A stretch of DNA of 38,733 nt from Parvibaculum sp. Lineage in GTDB: Bacteria > Pseudomonadota > Alphaproteobacteria > Parvibaculales > Parvibaculaceae. Positions within the stretch are counted from its first letter, which is position 1. Every line of letters starts with the position of its first letter. A program made the position numbers and the translations under genes. The stretch covers positions 1 through 38,733 of the forward strand of contig JAHBYL010000024.1 in assembly GCA_019635955.1 (NCBI GenBank), in the 5' to 3' direction. Positions 32,747 to 38,733 of the stretch are shown here, one piece after another. A model generated the notes under the pieces. That model ran no database searches and was not told the origin of the DNA. It worked only from the letters and a program-made list of their open reading frames with translations.

Positions 32747-34309
32747 TCAGTGAAAACTCATGACGAAATTCGCCGGCGCGGCGGCGCTGCATTCGAGAAC
32801 GAGCCTCTCGCCTTCGCGCTTCGCCGCGACGGCACCGGCAGATGCGCCCGGCTCGCTCGCGCTGCCGGACAGAACATGCTCGCCATCGGCGGCAAGCGAC
32901 CAGCCGCCGCGGTCCCATACATTGCCAAGTTCCAGCCGCAACCTGCCGTCGCGACCGGCGCGAGGAGAAAGCGTCAGCACAAGGCTTTGCGCATCGCGCT
33001 CATAGCGCGCGCGCAGCACGTCGGCATTGTCCGAAATATTCGTCAGTGCAGGCTCCCTGAAGTGCTCTTCGCCCCATGGTTCCGCATAAAGCTTCTCGAG
33101 ACCGCCCGGCACGTTGAGCCGCGCGTAACCGAGAAGCGCATTGCCGGTATGAGGGTCCATCGCACTGAAATGCCCGTCTCTATCGAACGACTCGTCGTGA
33201 CGGCGATAGTGAAGGCCCCCGTCGGACCATGTGCGATGCAGGAACCTGTCTGCATAGGCGAGCATTCTCTGCAGCCCATCCGCATCGCCGACTTCCGAGG
33301 CGCAAACCGCCGCCCAGCCGAAATCGCGCGCCGATGTGAAGCCGAGGCTCGTCGGAATGCCGGGCGTTTCGTTCACCCACAGCGTGCCGTCCGGCCCCGC
33401 CTCACCCCACCGGGCGATCTGTGCCGGATAATGTTCTTCGACGAAGCCCGGATTCCAGGCATGCATCAGCGAGCCGAGCCAGAAATCGACCCAGGGCGCT
33501 TCGGTGGGGATCAGGTTCCGCTCGATCTCCTGCACCATCATGTTGAAATGGCCGCGCTCGTTGGCGATGCCGAAATCGGACCAGGCGCGCAGATAACCGT
33601 CGGTGACGTCCTTCGCCAGCGTCCCGCCATAGACGAGATCGTGAAAGCGGAAGCCGAGGATCGGCACCTGGTTGCAGATCTGGAAGACGCAGTTCGGCTC
33701 GCAGGCGATGCCGAGATAACCCTTCTCCACCATCATCCAGTAGAGATGATCGTTGAGCGAACACTCGTCATAGACGAACTTTTTGCCGCCCGCTCCCCAG
33801 TAGAGCGGCTTCAGTTCCATCGTCAGCGCGCCGGGCTGCGCATAGCGATCGTCGTTGAAGATGTAGTGATAGAGCAGCGCCATCGACTGCAGATAGGCGC
33901 TGTACATGATGTTGTCCTTGACGACCGGATTCCATTCGGCGGGCAGTTCGCCCTGCGCCGCATTGATCGGGCCGTTGCCGGTGCTGACATAATGCCAATA
34001 GGTCCAGACATCGGGCGACAGCATCTTTTCGATCAGACGCTCGAATGTCTTGCGGAAGACGCCCGGCGCGGCCGGCAGACGATGCCTGTGCGTCAGCGCC
34101 AGCGCATAGGACATGTAGGCGAGCTGAAACCGCAGCCCGCCGAAATCTTCCTGAAGGCTCGACTTGCCCTGCATGCCCGACCAGTCGTCTGGCAGAAGCA
34201 ATGAGAGATTTTCGATGCGGCGCAGATGGCCCACCTGATCGGCGTCGAGTTTCGGCAGACACGCGACGTCGAATGGTTCGTTCCTCGGAAACTCGCCGGG
34301 CGCAGCCAT
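32747..34309 (-). CDS. Linalool dehydratase/isomerase-family protein
   Basis: A 520-residue protein whose first 400 residues resemble the (alpha/alpha)6-barrel of linalool dehydratase/isomerase (Ldi) from Castellaniella defragrans, which interconverts myrcene, linalool and geraniol. Matching blocks are KDNIMYSAYLQSMALLYHY (131-149), KKFVYDECSLNDHLYWMMVE (176-195) and GIACEPNCVFQICNQ (200-214). The last has C203-x8-C212, the spacing of the two active-site Cys in Ldi as I recall them. The Ldi catalytic His (in MYSGH) appears to be Tyr139 here. Unlike Ldi, no signal peptide is visible. About 110 extra beta-rich residues follow. I start at ATG 34309 (GGAGG 6 bases upstream) rather than ATG 34330. 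Confidence 0.78.
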   Translation of the reverse strand: MAAPGEFPRNEPFDVACLPKLDADQVGHLRRIENLSLLLPDDWSGMQGKSSLQEDFGGLRFQLAYMSYALALTHRHRLPAAPGVFRKTFERLIEKMLSPDVWTYWHYVSTGNGPINAAQGELPAEWNPVVKDNIMYSAYLQSMALLYHYIFNDDRYAQPGALTMELKPLYWGAGGKKFVYDECSLNDHLYWMMVEKGYLGIACEPNCVFQICNQVPILGFRFHDLVYGGTLAKDVTDGYLRAWSDFGIANERGHFNMMVQEIERNLIPTEAPWVDFWLGSLMHAWNPGFVEEHYPAQIARWGEAGPDGTLWVNETPGIPTSLGFTSARDFGWAAVCASEVGDADGLQRMLAYADRFLHRTWSDGGLHYRRHDESFDRDGHFSAMDPHTGNALLGYARLNVPGGLEKLYAEPWGEEHFREPALTNISDNADVLRARYERDAQSLVLTLSPRAGRDGRLRLELGNVWDRGGWSLAADGEHVLSGSASEPGASAGAVAAKREGERLVLECSAAAPANFVMSFH

Positions 34310-34348
34310 CGATTTCCTCCCCGAAACCATTACAGCGCAATTTCGGGC

Positions 34349-34377
34349 AGAATATGAAATTGAACATATTTTGTCAA
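34349..34377 (-). promoter_or_regulatory. Sigma70-type promoter of the Ldi-like operon
   Basis: On the minus strand TTGACA (34377-34372) and TATTCT (34354-34349) are 17 bases apart, a near-consensus promoter. Transcription would begin about 33 bases before ATG 34309. The region is sharply AT-rich against its surroundings. TTGA-N10-TCAA (34360-34377) spans the -35 box and spacer and could be a TetR operator. Confidence 0.7.
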
Positions 34378-34398
34378 TATGGACTACTTATGTATAAA
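34371..34398 (+). promoter_or_regulatory. Divergent promoter of the tetR gene
   Basis: TTGTCA (34371-34376) and TATAAA (34393-34398) with a 16-base spacer read towards tetR. The -35 box overlaps that of the opposite promoter by five bases through the shared TTGTCAA, so one bound repressor could shut both. Confidence 0.6.
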
Positions 34399-34430
34399 GT
34401 ATTTCGCGACTCACTAGGTTCGGAGTGAAA

Positions 34431-35060
34431 ATGGCTGGCGGAACCGCACTAAGACGCGCCGAGATCGGATTGGAGCGCCGCGAGAAGACGCGGCAGAAGC
34501 TCATCGCCGCGGCCGCGCGCGTGATCGCCACGAGCGGCGACAAGAATGCGACCATCGACGACTTCATACAGGCAGCCGGCGTCGCGCGAGGCACCTTCTA
34601 CAACTACTTTCCCACCCGCGAAGACCTGCTGGACGCGCTATGGACGCAGGTCGGCAAGGATCCGTTTCTGGAAATTCGTCAAGCCTGCGCCACCCTGGAC
34701 GATCCTGCGGAGCGCCTGATCGCGCAGGCCTACCTCATATTGAAGCGATCCGGCGAAGATCAGGTCTGGGGCTGGCTGGTGTTCGCCCTGTCGGGGAATG
34801 CGGAAACGGTGAACGCAGACTTGCGCGCCTACCCTGCCCCGGATCTCGAAGCCGGGCTGGTTGGGGGCCGGCTCCACTACGATAACCTCGACAGCGCGCG
34901 CGATCTGGTAGTAGGCACAGTCCGCGCGGGCATGAAGACGCAATTGAGCGGCCGGGGATCCTGTGAGTATGCCGTCGCAATTTGCAGGATGATCCTGCTC
35001 GCCCTCGCAGTGCGGCCAGCGGAAGTCGACAGGATCACGAAGGTGCTCCCCCTGAAGTGA
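34431..35060 (+). CDS. TetR family transcriptional regulator
   Basis: A 209-residue regulator with a typical N-terminal TetR helix-turn-helix: REKTRQKLIAAAARVIATSG, then DDFIQAAGVARGTFYNYFPT with REDLLDAL after it. The C-terminal ligand-binding domain has no recognisable close relative. I start at ATG 34431, 5 bases after GGAG; an in-frame GTG at 34425 overlaps that site. It is divergent from the Ldi-like operon across a 121-base gap with overlapping promoters, so it most likely represses that operon and itself, released by a pathway substrate or CoA intermediate. It could also act on the meta-cleavage operon on the other side. Confidence 0.9.
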   Translation: MAGGTALRRAEIGLERREKTRQKLIAAAARVIATSGDKNATIDDFIQAAGVARGTFYNYFPTREDLLDALWTQVGKDPFLEIRQACATLDDPAERLIAQAYLILKRSGEDQVWGWLVFALSGNAETVNADLRAYPAPDLEAGLVGGRLHYDNLDSARDLVVGTVRAGMKTQLSGRGSCEYAVAICRMILLALAVRPAEVDRITKVLPLK

Positions 35061-35137
35061 AAGTACGCTTCTGCGTTCGGTCGAACGCTCCGGCAAAACG
35101 CCGTGCGACTGCAATGCTCTTCGCGCTTTTGACCAGA

Positions 35138-35266
35138 TCAGAATCTGAACCTCAGCGTCAGCTCAAGAAAGTCGATATCGGCAGAAGGCCCGGTAGATTC
35201 CAAAAGAGGCTCCAGCGGAAAAATGGGTATAGATCGCTTGCCCAGCCCTGGCGAATATTCGGGTGG
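35138..35266 (-). pseudogene. 3' remnant of an outer-membrane beta-barrel protein gene
   Basis: A 42-residue open stretch on the minus strand begins after two in-frame stops and ends ADIDFLELTLRFRF followed by TGA. Alternating hydrophobic residues with a C-terminal Phe are the signature of the last beta-strand of a barrel recognised by BamA. Upstream PEYSPGLGKRSIPIF looks like barrel loop sequence. There is no start codon or ribosome site, so it is a truncated gene. An uptake porin or receptor for the local substrates is possible; the family cannot be told. Confidence 0.5.
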
Positions 35267-35319
35267 TTACTTTCAGGCTGTTGCATCCCTCATTGTGCTC
35301 GCAATGCACATGAAAATTG

Positions 35320-35352
35320 GCGGCCGGACCAGCACTGTGCCGGCCCGGCCGC
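35320..35352 (-). terminator. Hairpin terminator of the meta-cleavage operon
   Basis: On the minus strand the 33 bases fold into a 15-bp stem (GCGGCCGG-GCCGGCA with TGCTGGT-CCGGCCGC, two G-U pairs) and a 3-base loop CAG, followed by CAATTTTC. It lies 17 bases after the stop of the FAA-hydrolase-family gene. The T-run is short but the stem is very strong. The rest of the 309-base gap holds the barrel-protein remnant. Confidence 0.75.
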
Positions 35353-35369
35353 GACATCTTGCCTTCGGG

Positions 35370-36203
35370 TCAGAACTGGCCGAGTGCCACACGGCGCACC
35401 GCCTCGCTGTCGGTCGGCTGGTGCCCGACCTTGTGGGCCGGTGCGGGCGCTTCCTGCACGGTATTGGAAATGCGGCCGATGCCTGTCACCTCCACTTCGA
35501 CCACGTCCCCGATATTCATGGGCCGTGAATTGGCGGGCGTGCCCGTCAAGACGATATCGCCCGGCAGGAAAGTGATGTGCCGCGACAGGTCGGCAAAGAT
35601 GTAGTTGATCGGGAAGGTCATCTCGCTCACCGGCCCGTCCTGTACGACCTTGCCGTTGATATAGGTGCGAACGCGCTCCTTGCGGATGTCGACGCCGCGG
35701 ACGATGCCTGGGCCGACGGGGCAGAAACCGTCCTGCCCCTTCACGCGCAACATGGAGCCCGCATCGGTGTCGCGGAAGTCCTGCGCACCGACATCGTTCG
35801 CCGGGGCGAAGCCAGCGAGATGATCCCAGACATCCTCCGGCGCCACATTCCGCATCGGCTTGCCGACGATGGCTGCGATCTCGCCTTCATAGTTGAGATA
35901 CTGGCAATCCGCCGGACGATTGAGGAAGCCGCGATGCGAATTGAGTGTCGTCAGCGGCTTCTGAAAATAGGTCGGCGTGACGAGCGGCGGCGCCTTGAAC
36001 TCGACGCGGCGCGAATCGTAATTCAGGTGAATGCAGATGATCTTGGTCGGATCGCAGGGCGGCAGGTAGGTCGCGCTTGCTTCATCCACTGTTCGTCCAT
36101 CGCCGAGGCGGAGCCTGCCGCCCTCCTCCGGCTTCACCCAGACCGGCGTTCCCTGATGCAGAATGCGCCGCCACTCCTCGCGCGGACCTTCCAGAACCGA
36201 CAT
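35370..36203 (-). CDS. Fumarylacetoacetate-hydrolase-family enzyme (HpaG/HpcE-like)
   Basis: A 277-residue enzyme of the FAA hydrolase family. Such enzymes hydrolyse, decarboxylate or isomerise ring-opened dienoates after meta-cleavage. Visible are IICIHLNYDSRRVE, TYFQKPLTTL, the metal-binding region YLNYEGEIAAIVGK, the second acid stretch FAPANDVGAQDFRDTD, KGQDGFCPVGPGIV and ITFLPGDIVLTGTPA. The best functional guess is a 4-oxalocrotonate-type decarboxylase/isomerase as in homoprotocatechuate breakdown. GGAG lies 7 bases before the ATG. It is the last gene of the operon, 49 bases after the dioxygenase. Confidence 0.88.
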   Translation of the reverse strand: MSVLEGPREEWRRILHQGTPVWVKPEEGGRLRLGDGRTVDEASATYLPPCDPTKIICIHLNYDSRRVEFKAPPLVTPTYFQKPLTTLNSHRGFLNRPADCQYLNYEGEIAAIVGKPMRNVAPEDVWDHLAGFAPANDVGAQDFRDTDAGSMLRVKGQDGFCPVGPGIVRGVDIRKERVRTYINGKVVQDGPVSEMTFPINYIFADLSRHITFLPGDIVLTGTPANSRPMNIGDVVEVEVTGIGRISNTVQEAPAPAHKVGHQPTDSEAVRRVALGQF

Positions 36204-36252
36204 ATTTCTTCTCCCTGCTTGCTTGATGCGCGGCGCGTGGCCGACCTTGCGG

Positions 36253-37155
36253 TCAGACCTCCATCAGCCCCTTGTTCATGACTTCCTGGTTTTGTTCGTG
36301 GCCGTAAGTGTCGCGCTGGTAGTATTCCGACTGATGCGTCGCCGGCCGCGCGCCCCAGCCCACTTCGCACATCCAGCCGGACGGGTTCATGAAGTAGAAG
36401 GAGTACATGTGATCGTTTGCATGGCGCCCCGGCAGCATGGTGATGGGGATGCCGGCCTGACGGACGATCTCATAGGTGAGGCCGACATCGTCGAACTCTT
36501 CCACCTCGATCATCATGTGATTGATGCGCTTCTCACCGGGCGGACCGAAGGCGACCGTATGGTCGCGTGCATTGCAATGCATGAACATGAGATCGAAGGG
36601 CTTGTCGAGGCCGGGAAACGGGATCCGGTATTCGATGCCGCCGCGCATGCCGAGCAGCTTGTAGAACTCGTAGGTCTTTTCGAATCCGACCGTTTCCTTC
36701 TGGATGAGGTGGCCGAGACCGCCTTCACCCGTCTTGAAGCGGCCATGCATACGGCGGCCCGGATGAAACGGTTTGTCGAACTGAACCTGCGGCCCGTGGA
36801 ATATCTCGACCGGAAAGCCGCTGGCGTCCTTCAACTTCATCACCTCAAGCACGCGGCGATCCGCCGCCTCGGCGTCCGAGCCAATACGGACCTCGATTCC
36901 TGTATTGGTAAGCTTGCGGAACATCTCGCGGAACTCTTCCTGTCCGGCGACACGAAAGCCGAGAAAGTTGAGATCGTCGGTGCCATCTTCCTCGAGAATG
37001 AAGCGGTGGTGCCAATAGTCCATCCGCAGATAGCAGCGGCCGGGCTCGCCCTCGTCGGCCACTTCGAGCGCAAGGATTTTCGTTGCGTAGTCTTTCCAGT
37101 CCTTGAGGCTTTTCACGCCGAGCCCCATATAGCCGAGCTCCGTTACCTGAACCAT
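36253..37155 (-). CDS. Extradiol ring-cleavage dioxygenase (VOC superfamily, BphC-like)
   Basis: A 300-residue type I extradiol dioxygenase that opens a catechol ring next to the hydroxyls with Fe(II) and O2. It has two repeated VOC domains. The iron ligands are His149 (GLGHLIQ), His213 (RINHMMIEV) and Glu264 (MCEVGWG); the catalytic His199 (ARDHTVAF), His249 and Tyr254 (NDHMYSFYF) also match the BphC/HsaC pattern. This size and pattern favour bicyclic or substituted catechols rather than catechol itself, but the substrate is open. GGGAGG lies 5 bases before the ATG. It follows the aldehyde dehydrogenase gene by 12 bases. Confidence 0.92.
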   Translation of the reverse strand: MVQVTELGYMGLGVKSLKDWKDYATKILALEVADEGEPGRCYLRMDYWHHRFILEEDGTDDLNFLGFRVAGQEEFREMFRKLTNTGIEVRIGSDAEAADRRVLEVMKLKDASGFPVEIFHGPQVQFDKPFHPGRRMHGRFKTGEGGLGHLIQKETVGFEKTYEFYKLLGMRGGIEYRIPFPGLDKPFDLMFMHCNARDHTVAFGPPGEKRINHMMIEVEEFDDVGLTYEIVRQAGIPITMLPGRHANDHMYSFYFMNPSGWMCEVGWGARPATHQSEYYQRDTYGHEQNQEVMNKGLMEV

Positions 37156-37167
37156 GTGTGCCTCCCT

Positions 37168-38628
37168 TCAGGCGAACGATCCCTTGCGGACCGAAATGTT
37201 TTTGATGTCTGTGTAGAAGTCGAAGCTCCAGGTGCCGCCTTCGCGGCCGAGGCCTGAATCCTTCGCGCCGCCGAAAGGCGCCGCGAGATCGCGGATGAAG
37301 AAACAGTTGACCCACAGGGTGCCGGCCGTGACGCGCGAGGCAATTTCCATCGCGCGCTTTTCATTGCGGCTGAAGAGGGTGCCGGCAAGGCCATAGCGCG
37401 TGTTGTTCGCCATCCCGATCACCTCGTCATCCGACGAGAAGCTCTGCCAGGTCAGCACCGGACCGAAGACCTCGCGCTGCGCGATTTCGAGTTCGGGCGT
37501 GACATGGGCAAAAAGCGTCGGCTCGAAGTAAAGCTCGCCGAAATTCGCCCGGCTGCCGCCCCAGAGCGGCACCGCGCCATCGGCCTTCGCACGCTCGACG
37601 AAGCCCGCCACGCGCTCGAAATGCTCCTTGTGGATGAGCGGCCCGACGCGTGTGTCCTTGTCGCGGGGGTCGCCGACGACCATATGGGCAGCCGCGCCGC
37701 GCACCATTTCGAGGAATTGTTCCTCAATCTTCTTCTCGACCATGATGCGGGTGCCCGCGAGGCAGACCTGGCCTGCATTCATGTATTGACCGGCAACCGT
37801 TTGCGCCGCCGCTTCGAGATCGGCATCCGCACAGACGATGAAGGGGGACTTGCCGCCAAGCTCCGCGCTGAGCGGCGTGATGGAGCTTGCCGCAGCGCGG
37901 CCGATGATCTTTGCCGTGTCGGTCGAGCCGGTGAAGCTGATGCGGTCGACATCCGGGTGGTTCACCAATGCATCGCCCGCGTCCTCGCCGATTCCCTGCA
38001 CCACATTGAGGACGCCGGGCGGCAGGCCCGCCTCATGCGCGATGTCGGCCATGAGCGAACAGGTGAGCGGCGCCCATTCAGGCGGCTTCACGACCACGGT
38101 GTTGCCCGCCGCAAGCGCCGGGCCGACCTTCCATGTGGTCAGCATGAGAGGCGCATTCCACGGCGTGATGAGAACGGCGACGCCGGCGGGATCGTATTTC
38201 ACATGGTTCACGACTTCCGGCGAGTCGATCGAATGACCATCGAGCGTCAGCGCCCAGTCGGCGAAGAACTCGATGTTCTGCGCGGCGCGCGGCACGACAC
38301 GATGGACATTGCCCATGAGGAGTGAGCCATTGTCCATCGTCTCGACGGCGGCGAGATCGTTCACCCGCGCCTTGATGCCCTCTGCGAATTTCTTGAGATA
38401 GGGGAGCCGTCCTTTCGGCCCGAGCGCCGCCCAGGCGGGAAAGGCTTTCCGCGCCGCCTCGACGGCGGCATCGGCTTCAGCCTTGCCGCCCGCCGACACA
38501 TCCGCGAGATACGAGCCGTCGATCGGCGAGAAGTCGGCGAACTTCTCCTTCGAGGCAACGCGCCTGCCGCCGATCCAGTGATCGGTCGACACCTCCACGC
38601 CCGCGACTTTCACCCTGTTGCCGCTCAT
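37168..38628 (-). CDS. Aldehyde dehydrogenase (2-hydroxymuconic-semialdehyde dehydrogenase type)
   Basis: A 486-residue NAD-dependent aldehyde dehydrogenase. It has TPWNAPLMLTTWKVGPALAAGN with VVVKPPEWAP (cofactor binding), FTGSTDTAKIIG, the general base SAELGGKSP (Glu256), the catalytic Cys289 in NAGQVCLAGTR and EVFGPVLTWQSF near the C-terminus. It resembles HpaE/DmpC-type enzymes that oxidise the ring-opened semialdehyde made by extradiol cleavage, which agrees with the next gene. I start at ATG 38628, 7 bases after GGAGG; a GTG immediately upstream is in frame. Its ATG shares a base with the stop of the gene before it (TGATG). Confidence 0.9.
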   Translation of the reverse strand: MSGNRVKVAGVEVSTDHWIGGRRVASKEKFADFSPIDGSYLADVSAGGKAEADAAVEAARKAFPAWAALGPKGRLPYLKKFAEGIKARVNDLAAVETMDNGSLLMGNVHRVVPRAAQNIEFFADWALTLDGHSIDSPEVVNHVKYDPAGVAVLITPWNAPLMLTTWKVGPALAAGNTVVVKPPEWAPLTCSLMADIAHEAGLPPGVLNVVQGIGEDAGDALVNHPDVDRISFTGSTDTAKIIGRAAASSITPLSAELGGKSPFIVCADADLEAAAQTVAGQYMNAGQVCLAGTRIMVEKKIEEQFLEMVRGAAAHMVVGDPRDKDTRVGPLIHKEHFERVAGFVERAKADGAVPLWGGSRANFGELYFEPTLFAHVTPELEIAQREVFGPVLTWQSFSSDDEVIGMANNTRYGLAGTLFSRNEKRAMEIASRVTAGTLWVNCFFIRDLAAPFGGAKDSGLGREGGTWSFDFYTDIKNISVRKGSFA

Positions 38629-38733
38629 CACACCGCCTCCGCGAGCTTGAGTTCCGGCGCCAAGACGGTCTCTTCCTTCAGGAAGCGGTCGACAAGACGG
38701 TCGGCCCTCGACCTGTCGGCGATCATGTGGGCA
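38628..38733 (-). CDS. 3' end of an unidentified gene (runs off the window)
   Basis: The last 34 codons of a minus-strand gene enter from beyond 38733 and stop at 38628 in a TGATG overlap with the aldehyde dehydrogenase gene, so the two are translationally coupled. The visible end is charged and helical (RADRLVDRFLKEETVLAPEL). Too little is present to identify it. By position it should belong to the same aromatic or cyclic-compound pathway. Confidence 0.6.
   Translation of the reverse strand, partial: AHMIADRSRADRLVDRFLKEETVLAPELKLAEAV

Overview
The window is dense, GC-rich Gram-negative DNA. The gene set fits an aerobic alphaproteobacterium able to degrade hydrocarbons, terpenoids or aromatics: aerobic-type cobT and cobA, DUF1289, TauE/SafE, a linalool-dehydratase-like protein and a meta-cleavage cluster. 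A Parvibaculum-like or other Hyphomicrobiales-type genome is a reasonable guess, but nothing in the sequence fixes the genus. I see no tRNA, rRNA, transposase or CRISPR array.

Backbone, left part (1-9290). In order: the 5' end of an acyl-CoA dehydrogenase gene; cobT; a DUF1289 gene; a PhnA-like gene; cobA; a membrane-anchored retropepsin-like protease (possibly leaderless mRNA); a phosphomannomutase/phosphoglucomutase; an unknown lipoprotein; an alpha/beta hydrolase; a TauE/SafE permease; and dusA.

Copper island (about 9283-29179). The 5' end of dusA occurs twice in direct orientation, 19,880 bp apart: 9236-9335 at intact dusA and 29116-29215 as a truncated remnant. The two copies align without gaps at 80 of 100 positions and share an identical 17-bp core. 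This is the layout left by site-specific integration into dusA, a known target of a family of tyrosine integrases, but no integrase is present. Every gene between the repeats is on the minus strand and most concern copper or silver. From the promoter end they are: a small secreted protein, CopA multicopper oxidase, CopB, a cupredoxin, a DUF5676-like membrane protein, a P1B-type Cu(I) ATPase, a DUF2933 protein, an isoprenylcysteine-methyltransferase-like protein, a very Met-rich secreted protein coupled to a MacB-like ABC exporter with an HlyD adaptor, a beta-CASP metallo-beta-lactamase nuclease, a membrane protein, a Cys/Met-rich secreted protein, and CusB/CusA. A CueR/HmrR-type operator (28963-28984) sits at the head of the array. 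The island encodes no MerR-type regulator and no CusC-type outer-membrane channel, so it seems to depend on host functions for both.

Backbone, right part (29315-38733). A minus-strand operon (34309 to 29315) encodes a linalool dehydratase/isomerase-family protein, a cytoplasmic SCO-like protein, a zinc alcohol dehydrogenase and an acyl-CoA ligase. It is read from a good sigma70-like promoter whose -35 box overlaps that of a divergent tetR. The order resembles the start of myrcene/linalool/geraniol catabolism (hydratase, alcohol dehydrogenase, acid-CoA ligase). Beyond tetR lie the 3' remnant of an outer-membrane protein gene, a strong hairpin terminator, and a meta-cleavage operon (aldehyde dehydrogenase, extradiol dioxygenase, fumarylacetoacetate-hydrolase-family enzyme) that begins outside the window.
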